Assembly: GCA_022820945.1 (NCBI GenBank)
Contig: JAJEEP010000064.1
Coordinates: forward strand, 1-33,965
Direction of reading: 5' to 3'
Origin: Alphaproteobacteria bacterium
GTDB lineage: Bacteria; Pseudomonadota; Alphaproteobacteria; UBA828
DNA: 33,965 nucleotides
Under the pieces are notes generated by a model. It saw nothing but the letters and a program-made list of their open reading frames with translations, did not search any database and had not been told where the DNA came from. Below, piece after piece: positions 1 to 9,053 of the stretch (its first letter is position 1; each line of letters begins with the position of its first letter). The translations under genes were made by a program, and so were the position numbers.

Positions 1-1466
1 GCACGGCGACTCGGGACTGCTCATGTCGTTGTTGAGTCATTTCCCGAAATTCCCGTCAAGCCCTTCGCGCCAATTCCGAACGAGACACGCCTCAACCCAC
101 TGGATCAAAATGACAAACCAGACCACCTGGGCAGTTACGAAAAATTTCCTATTCGAGCGGAGAATGGCGGCACGGCTTTGGCATCGTATACCGGGCGGAT
201 GGTGCCATGTGCATTGTCACGCGTAGACACGCACCGACGAGCAAGACACGATGCGACGGTGACGGAGCATAGCGTCGCGCAGCCTGCGACCGTGCACAAA
301 GTTGCGGTCCAAGTGCGGGCGTGCGCCTCGCATCTCTAAGGTCTCGCTTGCCGGCTCGCCATGACGGGGTATAGGGCATTCGAGCATAGTCTGCCCAACC
401 GCCATCCGGCCTGTGCGCTTTTCCGGATGCGCCCGCATTCACGTAGATCGCGAGCGGGGCAAACAAGAGAATATCTCCAAGGTCTCTCCACGGTGCTGGC
501 GTTGCCATGGCTCCGGACGCGCCAACTTCGCGGGGTCAAGCGCTGATTCCACACGAATCAAGACGGGGTGGCTATCGAGGTCGCCCCTGTCGCCTCGTTC
601 CCCCTCCCCTCGAACCTGCGTGCGTGAAGCCTTACACGGCGCGCAAGGCGACAACCTGACCGGCATCTTTCAGCGCCTCGCGGACTGCGCGACTTCGCTT
701 CGACTCCACCGCCAAGGACCAAATGAGCCGCTCCGCGGTCTTCGCCAAGCTCATGCAGGCCGAAGGCATGACGATCGACAAGGCGTTCACCATCGCGGCG
801 TTGTTGCACGGCGAAAGAGCGGCCCGTTCTTTCTGAGCAGCCGGCAACCCGCGGCCGGGGAGCTGCTGCGCAACCGGATGAACGCGCGCGTCTACAAGGG
901 GCCAATGCCGCCCCCGAACGCGGACCCGAAGCTAGACGGGCCGCGCCAGCTGTACACCAAATGGGAGCAACGCTTCCAACCGACGGAGCGGCGCCAGATG
1001 CTTTGCTATGGCTGCTTCGTGAATGCCGGGCGGCGCTGGGAGTGGTGACACGATCTGGTCTGCTGAGTGGGAAGCACGCAGATTTTTCTCTGTGGATGTG
1101 ACAATTGAGATAGTGACATTTGCTTTCGCTGAATGGCAACGAGCTGACCGGCCGGGAGGGCGAGCCGTTCTATCCGAAGGCGGGGCGCGGCCGGCGCCCG
1201 TTCGCTCCTTATCCCGCGACATCAGCGGCCCCCGGCCTGTCGGGAATATCGTCGAGCTTCAAATCCAAGCTGCCTCTCACCCTCGAAGCCGCCAAGATGG
1301 GGTTGTTCAGACTTTCCTCAAGTCGCGAAGAACTGCGCGCACGTTACCGATGCCATTGTCGAAGGCCATTGCAATCCTTCGACAATTCACTGATAAGCCC
1401 TTGATCCATGGTGCGGCGAAGAGGGCTGAATATTGTCCAAGCCCTTTGAAACTGAACGGATTCTCC
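1..1466. other. Degenerate accessory region without a credible intact gene
   Basis: This 1.47-kb stretch looks less GC-rich than the rest and holds only short open frames on both strands, none with a recognisable full domain. Two + strand pieces look like eroded coding sequence. One, about 697-837, reads as an alpha-helical tail (AKDQMSRSAVFAKLMQAEGM and onward), vaguely like the C-terminus of phage portal or structural proteins. The other, about 838-1048, reads ELLRNRMNARVYKGPMPPPN and onward, is a different frame of the same strand, and is not recognised. A third piece near 1120-1300 (GNELTGREGEPFYPKAGRGR) is also unassigned. The region ends at a tRNA 3' half, so I infer a relic of an integrated element. 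No integrase or transposase was seen. The phage link is weak. Confidence 0.45.
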
Positions 1467-1514
1467 GTGATTTGTAGTCAAGGGGTTGCGGGGTCGAGTC
1501 CTGCCGCCGGCACC
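1467..1514 (+). tRNA. 3' half of a tRNA-Thr (TGT), partial; probable att-site remnant
   Basis: The sequence carries a tRNA anticodon arm (loop TTTGTAG, anticodon TGT for Thr; stem with a 28-42 mismatch). It is followed by a T arm with stem GCGGG/CCTGC and loop GTCGAGT, where TTCGAGT is normal. The acceptor 3' strand CGCCGGC comes next, then ACC. No 5' acceptor strand or D arm lies upstream, so this is not a functional tRNA. A tRNA cut at or near the anticodon is the usual result of site-specific integration, where the element restores the gene at one end and leaves a 3' copy at the other. It sits 47 bp before the conserved ispDF operon and marks the edge of the accessory sequence. Confidence 0.72.
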
Positions 1515-1561
1515 GATCGAGGAGGGGCGGCGGTCGCCTCCACCCACGCCACGGACCCACC

Positions 1562-2782
1562 ATGGTCACCGCCGCCCTGATCGTCGCGGCCGGGCGCGGC
1601 CACCGGATCGGTGGGCCACTGCCCAAGCAGTATCGCCAGCTCGCCGGACGGGCGGTGCTGGCCCACAGCGTACAACGCTTCGCGGCCCACGCGCGCGTCG
1701 ACCGGGTCAGGGTGGTGATCAACCCCGCCGACCGGCCGCTCTACGATGAGGCGGTGCGCGAGAGCGCCAGTGCCGCGGACGCCACGCTGCTCGCGCCGGT
1801 CGCCGGTGGTGCGACGCGGCAGGAATCCGTGCGGAACGGCCTGGAAAGCCTCGCGGACGCGCCGCCCGAGCTGGTGCTGATCCACGACGGCGCCCGTCCC
1901 CTGGTCTCAGGCGTCGTGATCGACGGCGCCCTCGACACGCTTGAGGGCCACGAGGGCGCCCTTCCCGCGCTCGCCGTGAGCGACAGCCTCAAGCGGGCGG
2001 CGCCGGGTAGTACTCTGGTTACAGGCGCGGTGGCGCGGGAGGGGCTCTGGCGCGCCCAGACCCCACAGGGCTTCCGCTATCCTGCGATTCTCGACGCTCA
2101 CCGCGCTGCAGCGGGCGATAATCTGACCGACGATGCCGCAGTGGCAGAGCAGGCCGGCCTGGCCGTCGCACTTACGCTCGGCGACGAGGATAACCTCAAG
2201 ATCACCACCGAGCAGGATTTCGCCCGCGCCGAGCGCATTCTGGCGGCGCAGGACGGTCACGCCGTGGCGGCCGCTCAGGTCTTCGAGACTTGTGTCGGCA
2301 TGGGCTTCGACGTCCACCGCTTCGGCCCCGGCGACCACCTCATGCTGGGCGGGGTGGCGGTGCCGCACGCGCAGGGCGTGGTCAGCCATTCTGACGGCGA
2401 CGTGGTGCTCCACGCCATCGTCGACGCAGTGCTCGGGGCATTGGCGGCGGGCGATATCGGCACCCATTTCCCGCCCTCCGACGAGGCGTGGCGAGATGCC
2501 GAGTCCGCGCGTTTCGCGGCCCATGCGCTGGCACTCCTGACGGAGCGCGGCGGCCGGCTCAGCCATGTGGATGTCACGGTCATTTGCCAGCGACCGAAGA
2601 TCGGCCCGCACCGACAGGCCATACTGGCACGGCTTGCGGACGTTCTGGGCCTGGACCCTGGGCGCATCAGCCTCAAGGCGACCACGACGGAGCGCCTTGG
2701 CTTCACCGGACGTGGCGAGGGTATCGCGGCGCAGGCAGTCGCCACGATCCGCCTGCCCGTGGATGGCGCCGATGACCGCTGA
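1562..2782 (+). CDS. ispDF: Bifunctional 2-C-methyl-D-erythritol 4-phosphate cytidylyltransferase / MECDP synthase (IspDF)
   Basis: A 406-residue fusion catalysing two non-consecutive steps of the MEP isoprenoid pathway. The N-terminal half is IspD: it makes CDP-methylerythritol from MEP and CTP, with the nucleotide-binding start [19 protein letters not shown], then [13 protein letters not shown] and [11 protein letters not shown]. The C-terminal half, from about residue 240, is IspF: it makes the cyclic diphosphate, with metal ligands in [10 protein letters not shown] and the motif [15 protein letters not shown]. Such fusions are common in alphaproteobacteria. The ATG at 1562 directly precedes the conserved beta strand, so little else is possible, although the ribosome-binding site is weak. 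First gene of a five-gene run with overlapping ends; it follows the tRNA-Thr fragment. Confidence 0.96.
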   Translation: MVTAALIVAAGRGHRIGGPLPKQYRQLAGRAVLAHSVQRFAAHARVDRVRVVINPADRPLYDEAVRESASAADATLLAPVAGGATRQESVRNGLESLADAPPELVLIHDGARPLVSGVVIDGALDTLEGHEGALPALAVSDSLKRAAPGSTLVTGAVAREGLWRAQTPQGFRYPAILDAHRAAAGDNLTDDAAVAEQAGLAVALTLGDEDNLKITTEQDFARAERILAAQDGHAVAAAQVFETCVGMGFDVHRFGPGDHLMLGGVAVPHAQGVVSHSDGDVVLHAIVDAVLGALAAGDIGTHFPPSDEAWRDAESARFAAHALALLTERGGRLSHVDVTVICQRPKIGPHRQAILARLADVLGLDPGRISLKATTTERLGFTGRGEGIAAQAVATIRLPVDGADDR

Positions 2783-3257
2783 GGCGGAGCCGGCTCGTGT
2801 TCACTTGCGCCATCCGACGGCCCTGATCGCGACCTGTTTCGGCGCGGGCCTCGTGCCCTGGGCGCCGGGGACGGTGGCGTCGGCCTTGGCGCTGCCCCTC
2901 GCGTGGCTGCTCAGGACCTACACCGGCACGCTCGGCCTCGCCATCGCCACTCTCGCGCTCATCGTGATCGGCATCTGGGCGGCGGGCGCCTACGAGCGCC
3001 GCACCGGAGTCCGCGACTCATCCGCCATCGTGATCGACGAGGTGGCCGGCCAGTTCGTCGCCCTGCTGCTGGTGCCGCCGACAGTTGCCGCTTACGCGAT
3101 CGGCTTCGTGCTGTTTCGCCTGTTCGACGTGGTGAAGCCCTGGCCCATCAGCCTGCTCGACCGGCGCGTGAAGGGCGGGCTCGGCGTAATGCTGGATGAC
3201 ATCGTCGCCGGCGCCCTGGCGGCGGTCCTGCTCTGGAATGTCTGGATATGGCTGTGA
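2772..3257 (+). CDS. pgpA: Phosphatidylglycerophosphatase A
   Basis: A 161-residue inner-membrane protein that dephosphorylates phosphatidylglycerol phosphate to phosphatidylglycerol. Family marks are the N-terminal [12 protein letters not shown] segment and the acidic motif IVIDEVAGQ. Three to four hydrophobic helices follow, with [11 protein letters not shown] and MLDDIVAG near the end. The length fits the family. The start at 2772 overlaps the ispDF stop by 11 bases; an in-frame ATG at 2763 is a three-residue-longer alternative. The overlap implies translational coupling. Neighbouring ispDF and pncC are common companions in alphaproteobacteria. Confidence 0.93.
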   Translation: MTAEAEPARVHLRHPTALIATCFGAGLVPWAPGTVASALALPLAWLLRTYTGTLGLAIATLALIVIGIWAAGAYERRTGVRDSSAIVIDEVAGQFVALLLVPPTVAAYAIGFVLFRLFDVVKPWPISLLDRRVKGGLGVMLDDIVAGALAAVLLWNVWIWL

Positions 3258-3751
3258 CCTTTTCTGCGGACATAACCGAGCGTGCCGAGCGTCTCCTCTC
3301 GCTCTGCCGCGCGGAGGGCTTGCGGGTTGCAACGGCGGAATCCTGCACCGGCGGCCTGATCGCCGCGTGTCTCACCGAGATCGCCGGCTCATCCGACGTG
3401 GTGGACCGTGGCTTCGTAACCTATGCCAACGAGGCCAAGCGGGACCTCCTCGGCGTGCCCGATGAAGTGCTGATGCGCGTGGGCGCGGTCAGCGAGGAAG
3501 TGGCGCGGGCGATGGCGGCCGGCGCGCTCGCCCGCTCCGACGCCGATCTTGCGGTCGCGGTGACCGGTATCGCGGGTCCCGGCGGGGGAACGGCCGCCAA
3601 GCCGGTCGGCTTGGTGCACCATGCCTGCGCCGGACCAAGTGGCGCTGTCCTACACCGGCGCGTGGTCTATCCAGGCGATCGCGGCGCGGTCCGCCTCGCA
3701 ACAGTGGCGACCGCGCTCGACATGCTGATCGACGGCGCCTTGCAGCAGTGA
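3248..3751 (+). CDS. pncC: Nicotinamide-nucleotide amidohydrolase (CinA C-terminal domain protein)
   Basis: A 167-residue protein of the CinA C-terminal family. It deamidates nicotinamide mononucleotide to nicotinate mononucleotide in NAD recycling. The catalytic motif TAESCTGGLI sits near residue 28, followed by GFVTYANEAKRDLLGV and the glycine-rich VTGIAGPGGGTAAKPVG typical of the family. The N-terminal MoCF domain of full-length CinA is absent, as usual for stand-alone PncC. The ATG lies 10 bases inside the end of pgpA, so it is probably translated by coupling. The ending overlaps the GTG start of queG. Confidence 0.93.
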   Translation: MAVTFSADITERAERLLSLCRAEGLRVATAESCTGGLIAACLTEIAGSSDVVDRGFVTYANEAKRDLLGVPDEVLMRVGAVSEEVARAMAAGALARSDADLAVAVTGIAGPGGGTAAKPVGLVHHACAGPSGAVLHRRVVYPGDRGAVRLATVATALDMLIDGALQQ

Positions 3752-4923
3752 AAGCAGCGGTTCAGACGACTGATCCAGCGCCTGCGCGCGACGCGATCCT
3801 CTCTCACGCCCGGTCGCTCGGGTTTCAGGCCGTGGGCGTGACCAGCGCCGCCGATGTCCCCGAGGACGGGGCGGCGCTGCGTCGGTTCATCGGGCATGGC
3901 TATGCCGGGGACATGGCGTGGCTGCCCCGCACAGCCGAGAGACGCGCCGCACCCCGCGCGCTTTGGCCCGAGGCGCGCAGCGTCGTGGTGGTGGGCCTGA
4001 ACTACGGCCCGGCGCACGATCCGCTTCGCCTGCTGGCCGCGCGCACGCGGGGCATCGTCTCGGCCTACGCCCAAGGCCGCGATTACCACGACGTGCTCAA
4101 GGGCAGGCTCCGGCGCCTCGCCCGCTTCGTGGTCGATACCTTCGGCGCGGAGGTGAAGCTCTTCGTGGACACGGCGCCGGTGATGGAGAAGCCGCTGGCG
4201 GCGCGCGCCGGCCTCGGCTGGCAGGGCAAGCACACCAACCTCGTCTCCCGCCACCACGGCTCCTGGCTCTTCCTCGGCGAGCTGTTCACGACCCTCGACC
4301 TCGCGGCCGACGAGGCGGAGGGCGACCATTGCGGTTCGTGCCGCCGCTGCCTCGACATCTGCCCGACCGACGCCTTCCCCGCGCCCTACCGGCTCGATGC
4401 CAGGCGCTGCATCTCGTACCTCACCATCGAGCACGAGGGCCACATCGCGCCCGAATATCGCGAGGCCATGGGTAACAGGATCTATGGCTGCGACGATTGC
4501 CTCGCGGTCTGCCCGTGGAACAAGTTCGCGCGCCGGACCGAGGAGTACGCCTTCCTGCCGCGTGCCGAACTGAACGCGCCCCGGCTTGCCGACCTCGCCG
4601 CGCTGGACGACAAGACCTTCAGAACCGTCTTCTCAGGCAGCCCGATCAGGCGCACCGGGCGCGACCGCTTCGTGCGCAACGTGTTGATCGCCATCGGCAA
4701 CTGCGGCGACGCCGCGGCCTTGCCGGCAGCGAGGCGTCTACTCCACGACGCTTCCCCGCTCGTGCGGGCCATGGCGGTCTGGGCATCTCGGCGGCTTGCG
4801 GCCCCCGCCGCCTTCGCTGCGCTCCGCGCCAGTCATGCGCCAACCGAAACGGATCCAGCGGTGCTGGCGGAATGGCAGAATGCCGAGCCCGCAGCGGGCG
4901 CTTCCGGCCGCGCGCGATCATGA
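3748..4923 (+). CDS. queG: Epoxyqueuosine reductase QueG
   Basis: A 391-residue cobalamin-dependent iron-sulfur enzyme for the last step of queuosine synthesis in tRNA, epoxyqueuosine to queuosine. Seen in order: an N-terminal reductase region; the VDTAPVMEKPLAARAGLGW segment; two ferredoxin-like cysteine sets for [4Fe-4S] clusters (CGSCRRCLDICP at about residue 195 and GCDDCLAVCPWNK at about 247); and a C-terminal Ala-rich helical region resembling HEAT repeats. The start is a GTG whose last bases form the pncC stop (GTGA overlap), supported by alignment of the reading frame and the lack of a later good start. Its stop overlaps the next ATG in the same way. Confidence 0.95.
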   Translation: MKAAVQTTDPAPARDAILSHARSLGFQAVGVTSAADVPEDGAALRRFIGHGYAGDMAWLPRTAERRAAPRALWPEARSVVVVGLNYGPAHDPLRLLAARTRGIVSAYAQGRDYHDVLKGRLRRLARFVVDTFGAEVKLFVDTAPVMEKPLAARAGLGWQGKHTNLVSRHHGSWLFLGELFTTLDLAADEAEGDHCGSCRRCLDICPTDAFPAPYRLDARRCISYLTIEHEGHIAPEYREAMGNRIYGCDDCLAVCPWNKFARRTEEYAFLPRAELNAPRLADLAALDDKTFRTVFSGSPIRRTGRDRFVRNVLIAIGNCGDAAALPAARRLLHDASPLVRAMAVWASRRLAAPAAFAALRASHAPTETDPAVLAEWQNAEPAAGASGRARS

Positions 4924-5813
4924 CGACGGCGCGCGACAAGCGGCTGTTCTGCTTCGGCTACGGATTTAGCGCCGCAGCCTTGGGCGCGCTGCTTGGCCCC
5001 GCCGGCTGGACGCTCGCCGGCACCTGCCGAACTCCCGAAGGCTGCCGGGCGCTGGCGGACGCGGGCGTCGATGCCGTCCCCTTCGCGCGCGAGACACCCC
5101 TCAAAGACCCGGCAGAAAGGATCGCCGGCGCAACCCATGTCCTCGCCTCGATCCCGCCGGATGCGGAGGGCGACCCTGCGCTCGATTGCCACGGCGCCGA
5201 TATCGCTGCCGTCGAGAACCTGGAATGGATCGGCTATCTCTCCACCACCGGGGTCTACGGCGATACCGGCGGTGCCTGGGTGGACGAGAGCGCGCCATCT
5301 GCGCCGACCAGCGCGCGCAGCAGACGCCGGGTCGAGGCCGAAAAAAGGTGGTTGGAGCTCGGCGAGGAACACGGGCTCGCCGTGCACGTCTTTCGCCTGG
5401 CCGGAATCTACGGGCCGGGTCGCAACGCGCTGGCTGCGGTGAAGCGTGGGACAGCCAAGCGCATCGATAATCCCGGCCAGGTCTTCTCGCGCGTTCACGT
5501 GGCGGATATCGCGCAGGTGCTGGCCGCCTCCATCGTCAAGCCCCGTGCTGGCGCTTTCTATAATGTTTGCGACGACGAGCCGGCGGCGGCCGCCGATGTC
5601 GTCGCGCATGCTTGTGTCCTTCTGGGCGTCGCCCCGCCGCCGCTCACACGCTTCGGGGAGGCAGACCTCTCGCCGATGGCGCGGAGCTTCTATGCCGACA
5701 ACCGGCGGGTCTCCAACGACCGCATCAAGACCGAGCTGGGCGTCACGCTGCGCTATCCCAATTACCGCGCCGGCCTTGCCGCCCTGCTCGCCGAGGAGGT
5801 GGATGCTCCTTAG
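4920..5813 (+). CDS. NAD(P)-dependent epimerase/SDR-like protein (YeeZ-type)
   Basis: A 297-residue extended-SDR-like protein. A Rossmann start (FCFGYGFSAAALGALL) is followed by the conserved IGYLSTTGVYGDTGGAWVDE block and HVFRLAGIYGPGRNAL. It resembles the E. coli YeeZ group, whose substrate is unknown to me. The usual catalytic YxxxK is not visible: the expected place reads SRRRVEAEKRW. The protein may therefore bind a nucleotide cofactor without standard SDR chemistry. The ATG overlaps the queG stop by four bases, making it the last gene of the ispDF operon. No specific reaction is claimed. Confidence 0.85.
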   Translation: MTTARDKRLFCFGYGFSAAALGALLGPAGWTLAGTCRTPEGCRALADAGVDAVPFARETPLKDPAERIAGATHVLASIPPDAEGDPALDCHGADIAAVENLEWIGYLSTTGVYGDTGGAWVDESAPSAPTSARSRRRVEAEKRWLELGEEHGLAVHVFRLAGIYGPGRNALAAVKRGTAKRIDNPGQVFSRVHVADIAQVLAASIVKPRAGAFYNVCDDEPAAAADVVAHACVLLGVAPPPLTRFGEADLSPMARSFYADNRRVSNDRIKTELGVTLRYPNYRAGLAALLAEEVDAP

Positions 5814-5948
5814 CGCGTAAGCAGGTGGCGCCGTTGGCGAGAGAGAACGATAATGGCGGACGTACGCGCTCTTCGCTTGGAGACAGGGCCGAGAGTCAGC
5901 GCTGAGTCGGATGGTCCTCTGGCCGTCGCGTGCGCTGGCCGCGTGCCG

Positions 5949-5956
5949 TAAGGGAG
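5949..5956 (+). promoter_or_regulatory. Ribosome-binding site for the GDSL autotransporter
   Basis: A purine-rich TAAGGGAG stretch lies seven bases before the ATG at 5964 and fixes that start ahead of a clear signal peptide. The preceding gap from 5814 shows no convincing promoter or hairpin terminator. Confidence 0.6.
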
Positions 5957-5963
5957 CAGTCCG

Positions 5964-7856
5964 ATGCGTTTTCCTGTCCGTGCCTTCCTGGTTGCCGTCG
6001 CGATCGCCGCCTGCGCCTCCAGCGTTCGAGCGCAAGAGTACAGCGCCGTCGTCGTCTTCGGCGATAGCCTGAGCGATTCCGGCAACGTGGTCGAAACGTT
6101 GCCGCTGGGGCTGCCGGCGGGAAGCAGCTTTACCACCAACCCCGACCCGGTCTGGGCCGAGATCGTGGCGGAGAGCTTTGGCGCTTCGGGGGAACCCTCG
6201 CTCGCCGGGGGCACGAACTTCGCCGTCGGCGGCGCTTGCGTGAACAGGGACATTCCCTGCCACGTGACCGTGCCGGTGCTTGGACGGATCGAAATGCCGA
6301 GGCTCGACCAGCAGATCGATCGACATCTCCTGGCGCGGCCCGACGGCGCGGCCGATGCAGATGCTCTTTACGCCGTGTGGGCCGGGAGCAACGACCTCGT
6401 TGCCGTCCTCGAGGCCGTCGCGGCGGGCGAGCCTGTCAATCCCCAGACCGCGATCCCGGCGACGGCACAACGCTATGTGGGCGAAGTCCGGCGCCTGCAG
6501 CAGGCCGGGGCACGCCATATCGTGGTCCTCAACCTGCCCGATGCGGGTCAGACACCGTTCGCCCAGAGCATCCCCGATCCGAGCTTCCCGCCGACGCTGA
6601 ACGCGCTTGCCACAGCCTACAACCAAGCGCTGAACGCGGGCATCGGCACGCTCGACGACGGAATCGTTCCGATCGACGCCTTCGGCCTGTTCAACACGCT
6701 TCTGGCGGACCCTGGGAATTACGGCTTCACCAACGTTGCCGGAACGGCATGTGCGCCGGTCAGCCGGGAAATCAATTCCATCGTCTGCGCCCCGGCAGGC
6801 TCGGGCTCGCCCGTCACCTATGAGCCTGGCACCAACCGGACCCACCTGTTTGCGGACGACAAGCACCCCAGCGGCGGAGCGCATGCAATTTTGGCAAATG
6901 TGGTGACAGCGACTCTCGCGGCACCGGTCCAGGTATCGCTCGCGGGCGAGGCGGGCGAGGCGGCGGTGGCGGCGCACCGCAGCGTTATCGCGGCCGAGCA
7001 ATTCGCCGAGCGCGAGCGCTCGGTCGGACGCTGGCACAGCTTCGTTCTGGCGCACTCGGGCCGGCGCGCGGTCGATGCCCCACCCCGTCTCGGCGAGGCG
7101 GAGGTGGACGAGCACGCGGTGACTTTCGGCCTCGGCCAGCGTGCGTCACGCGATTTCCGCTGGGGCGTAGCGCTCAGCTTGGGTCGCCACGACAACGGCG
7201 TCGAGGGCGCCACCATCGAGAGCGACACGGCCATCGGCTCACTGCACGGAACCATGCGGCAAGGCGGGCTGCACGTGAGCGGCGCGGTAAACCTGGGCCG
7301 AACCGGAGTGGACATCGAGCGCGCGATGTCCCTCGGGCCGGCGGTGAGCACCGAGCACGGCTCGACGACGGGGCGTCAGATCGGGATCGATTTCGGCCTT
7401 GCCTGGACGATGGGAGAAGCGGAGGGAACCCGTCACGGGCCCGCGCTCGGCCTCTCATGGCTCGATCAAGAAGTGGACGGCTACCGCGAGAGCGGAACCT
7501 CCGCCACCGCCATGAACTTTGCCGCGTTCGAGCGCGGCTCCCTCGTCGCCCGCGCCGGCTATCGGCTCTCGTTCGAGGCGGGCTCGGAGAGCCTCGGCAT
7601 TCGCCCCTACGCCGCCGTCGGTTACGCCAAGGAGCTCGACGGCGATCCGGTCTCGGTGACGGCGGGCTCCAACACCATGAACGGGAAGTTCACGGCTGAG
7701 GGGTTCAAGCCGCCGGGGGACCGGCTGAGCGTCGGTCTCGGCGTCTCCATGAGCCTCGGCGGCCAAGTGAACGCGGTTCTGGGCTACTCGGGCCGCACCG
7801 GCGACGGCTCCCGCAGCGACCACCTGGTGAACGTGGGCCTGCGTGTCATGTTTTGA
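5964..7856 (+). CDS. Autotransporter GDSL esterase/lipase
   Basis: A 630-residue secreted or surface esterase of the EstA/EstP type. Residues 1-23 form a signal peptide ending VRA. SGNH hydrolase blocks follow: GDSLSDSGN with Ser35, GGTNFAVGGA, VWAGSNDL, and DDKHPSGGAH carrying the Asp/His pair near residue 298. From about residue 340 to the end lie beta-rich repeats with alternating hydrophobics, ending NVGLRVMF. That terminal Phe is the outer-membrane barrel signature of type Va autotransporters. The likely role is hydrolysis of short-chain esters or lipids at the cell surface; the substrate is not known. Transcribed alone, downstream of the ispDF operon, and convergent with the kinase gene. 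Confidence 0.92.
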   Translation: MRFPVRAFLVAVAIAACASSVRAQEYSAVVVFGDSLSDSGNVVETLPLGLPAGSSFTTNPDPVWAEIVAESFGASGEPSLAGGTNFAVGGACVNRDIPCHVTVPVLGRIEMPRLDQQIDRHLLARPDGAADADALYAVWAGSNDLVAVLEAVAAGEPVNPQTAIPATAQRYVGEVRRLQQAGARHIVVLNLPDAGQTPFAQSIPDPSFPPTLNALATAYNQALNAGIGTLDDGIVPIDAFGLFNTLLADPGNYGFTNVAGTACAPVSREINSIVCAPAGSGSPVTYEPGTNRTHLFADDKHPSGGAHAILANVVTATLAAPVQVSLAGEAGEAAVAAHRSVIAAEQFAERERSVGRWHSFVLAHSGRRAVDAPPRLGEAEVDEHAVTFGLGQRASRDFRWGVALSLGRHDNGVEGATIESDTAIGSLHGTMRQGGLHVSGAVNLGRTGVDIERAMSLGPAVSTEHGSTTGRQIGIDFGLAWTMGEAEGTRHGPALGLSWLDQEVDGYRESGTSATAMNFAAFERGSLVARAGYRLSFEAGSESLGIRPYAAVGYAKELDGDPVSVTAGSNTMNGKFTAEGFKPPGDRLSVGLGVSMSLGGQVNAVLGYSGRTGDGSRSDHLVNVGLRVMF

Positions 7857-7934
7857 TTTGGGCGCTGGTTAGAAGTCGCCAAAATAACGTCGACAGAAAG
7901 GACGCTTAGCCAAACGTTGACGCCGTCAGTGAGC

Positions 7935-8060
7935 TAGCAGGCCGCTGAAAAACGATTCGGACCCCGTTAATGATTCCCTTTCGTTCAATTTCAATTCTCA
8001 TTCGTTCTAACAAATTTCCAGAACAAAATAGGAGCATCGGAGCTTTTCAGCAGCTTGCTA
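7935..8060. mobile_element. MITE-like element: 126 bp with 17-bp terminal inverted repeats
   Basis: The left end TAGCAGGCCGCTGAAAA (7935-7951) matches the reverse complement of the right end (8044-8060) at 15 of 17 bases. The 92-bp interior is strikingly AT-rich against its surroundings and has no coding capacity. End sequences of the GCAGGCTGCTGAAAA kind are typical of some transposase families (IS1182-like, from memory), so this is probably a non-autonomous derivative. No convincing target duplication was seen next to the ends. The outermost CTA at 8058-8060 is the stop codon (TAG on the minus strand) of the adjacent kinase gene. Confidence 0.6.
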
Positions 8061-9053
8061 AAGGGGATGCCGGCTCGCTTCGACGAAGGGGGCGATGTCG
8101 GCTTCCGGGCGGGCGCCGTAGTGGCCGACGATCTCGCCGGCCGTGAGCGCCGCGAGCCGGCCGCAGCGGTCGAGCGTGAAGCCCCGCGCGAGCCCCAGAA
8201 GGAATCCCGCGGCGTAGAGGTCCCCGGCGCCGGTGGTATCGACCACCTGGGCGACCGGCGCGGCTTCGATGGCGTGAACCCCGCCGTCGCCTGCGACCAC
8301 CGAGCCCTTGGCGCTGCGGGTCAGCGCGGCGATCGCGCAGTCCGCGCGGGCGGCGGCGAGCGCCGTGTCGAAGTCGGCGACCTCGTAGAGCGACATCGCC
8401 TCGTCCTCGTTCGCGAACAGCACGTCCACGTGATTCGCTACCAGATCGCGCAGCTCAGCCCGGTGACGGTCGACGCAGAAGGGGTCGGAGAGCGAGAGGC
8501 AGACCCGCCCGCCTGCGGCATGGGCGATGCCGAGCGCCTTGCGGAAAGCCTCCTTGGCCGCCGGCGGGTCCCAGAGGTAGCCCTCCATATAGAGCAGCCG
8601 CGCCCGGGCGATGAAGTCCGGGTCGATGTCGGCAGGACCCAGCTCGACGCAGGCGCCGAGATAAGTCGTCATGGTGCGTTGGGCATCCGGCGTCACGAAG
8701 ACGAGACAGCGCGCGGTCGCGGCACCGTCCGCCGCCGCCGGGGTGGAGAAGTCGACGCCCGCGTCCTGGATATCGCGGCGGAACACGGCGCCCACCTCGT
8801 CGTCCCGCACCTTGCCGACGTAACCGGCGACCCCGCCGAGCCGCGCCACACCCACCATGGTGTTGGCGGCGGAGCCGCCGCAGACCTCGACCGCGTGGCC
8901 CATGCGCGGGCGGAGTGCCTCGGCACGGGCGGCGTCGATCAGCGTCATCGAGCCCTTGGACAGGTCCTCGTCGGCGAGTAGCGCGTCATCGGCCTGGGCG
9001 ACGGCATCGACGATAGCGTTGCCGATCCCGACGACATCCAGTTGAGGCCCCAT
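8058..9053 (-). CDS. PfkB-family kinase, probable adenosine kinase
   Basis: A 331-residue ribokinase-family protein. It shows the N-terminal VGIGNAIVDA start, the substrate-binding glycine motif CGGSAANTMVGVARLGG, and the C-terminal ATP/catalytic motif DTTGAGDLYAAGFLLG with the catalytic Asp. Alphaproteobacterial proteins of this kind are usually annotated as adenosine kinase (adenosine + ATP to AMP); the exact sugar or nucleoside is inferred. The start at 9053 is preceded by GAAGGAGAG, a strong ribosome-binding site, which decides against an upstream ATG at 9089. The last codons read into the MITE-like element, which provides the TAG, so the C-terminus (EASRHPL) may differ from relatives. 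Confidence 0.9.
   Translation of the reverse strand: MGPQLDVVGIGNAIVDAVAQADDALLADEDLSKGSMTLIDAARAEALRPRMGHAVEVCGGSAANTMVGVARLGGVAGYVGKVRDDEVGAVFRRDIQDAGVDFSTPAAADGAATARCLVFVTPDAQRTMTTYLGACVELGPADIDPDFIARARLLYMEGYLWDPPAAKEAFRKALGIAHAAGGRVCLSLSDPFCVDRHRAELRDLVANHVDVLFANEDEAMSLYEVADFDTALAAARADCAIAALTRSAKGSVVAGDGGVHAIEAAPVAQVVDTTGAGDLYAAGFLLGLARGFTLDRCGRLAALTAGEIVGHYGARPEADIAPFVEASRHPL

Noticed and set aside
149..1139. Several long open frames on the minus strand in the left region (for example 149-508 and 558-1139)
   Set aside because: Arg/Ala/Ser-rich compositions typical of antisense frames in GC-rich DNA, no domain, no ribosome-binding site.
4833..7115. A 760-codon minus-strand open frame opposite queG, the SDR gene and the GDSL autotransporter
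   Set aside because: Shadow of real + strand genes; His/Arg/Gly-rich with no recognisable motif.
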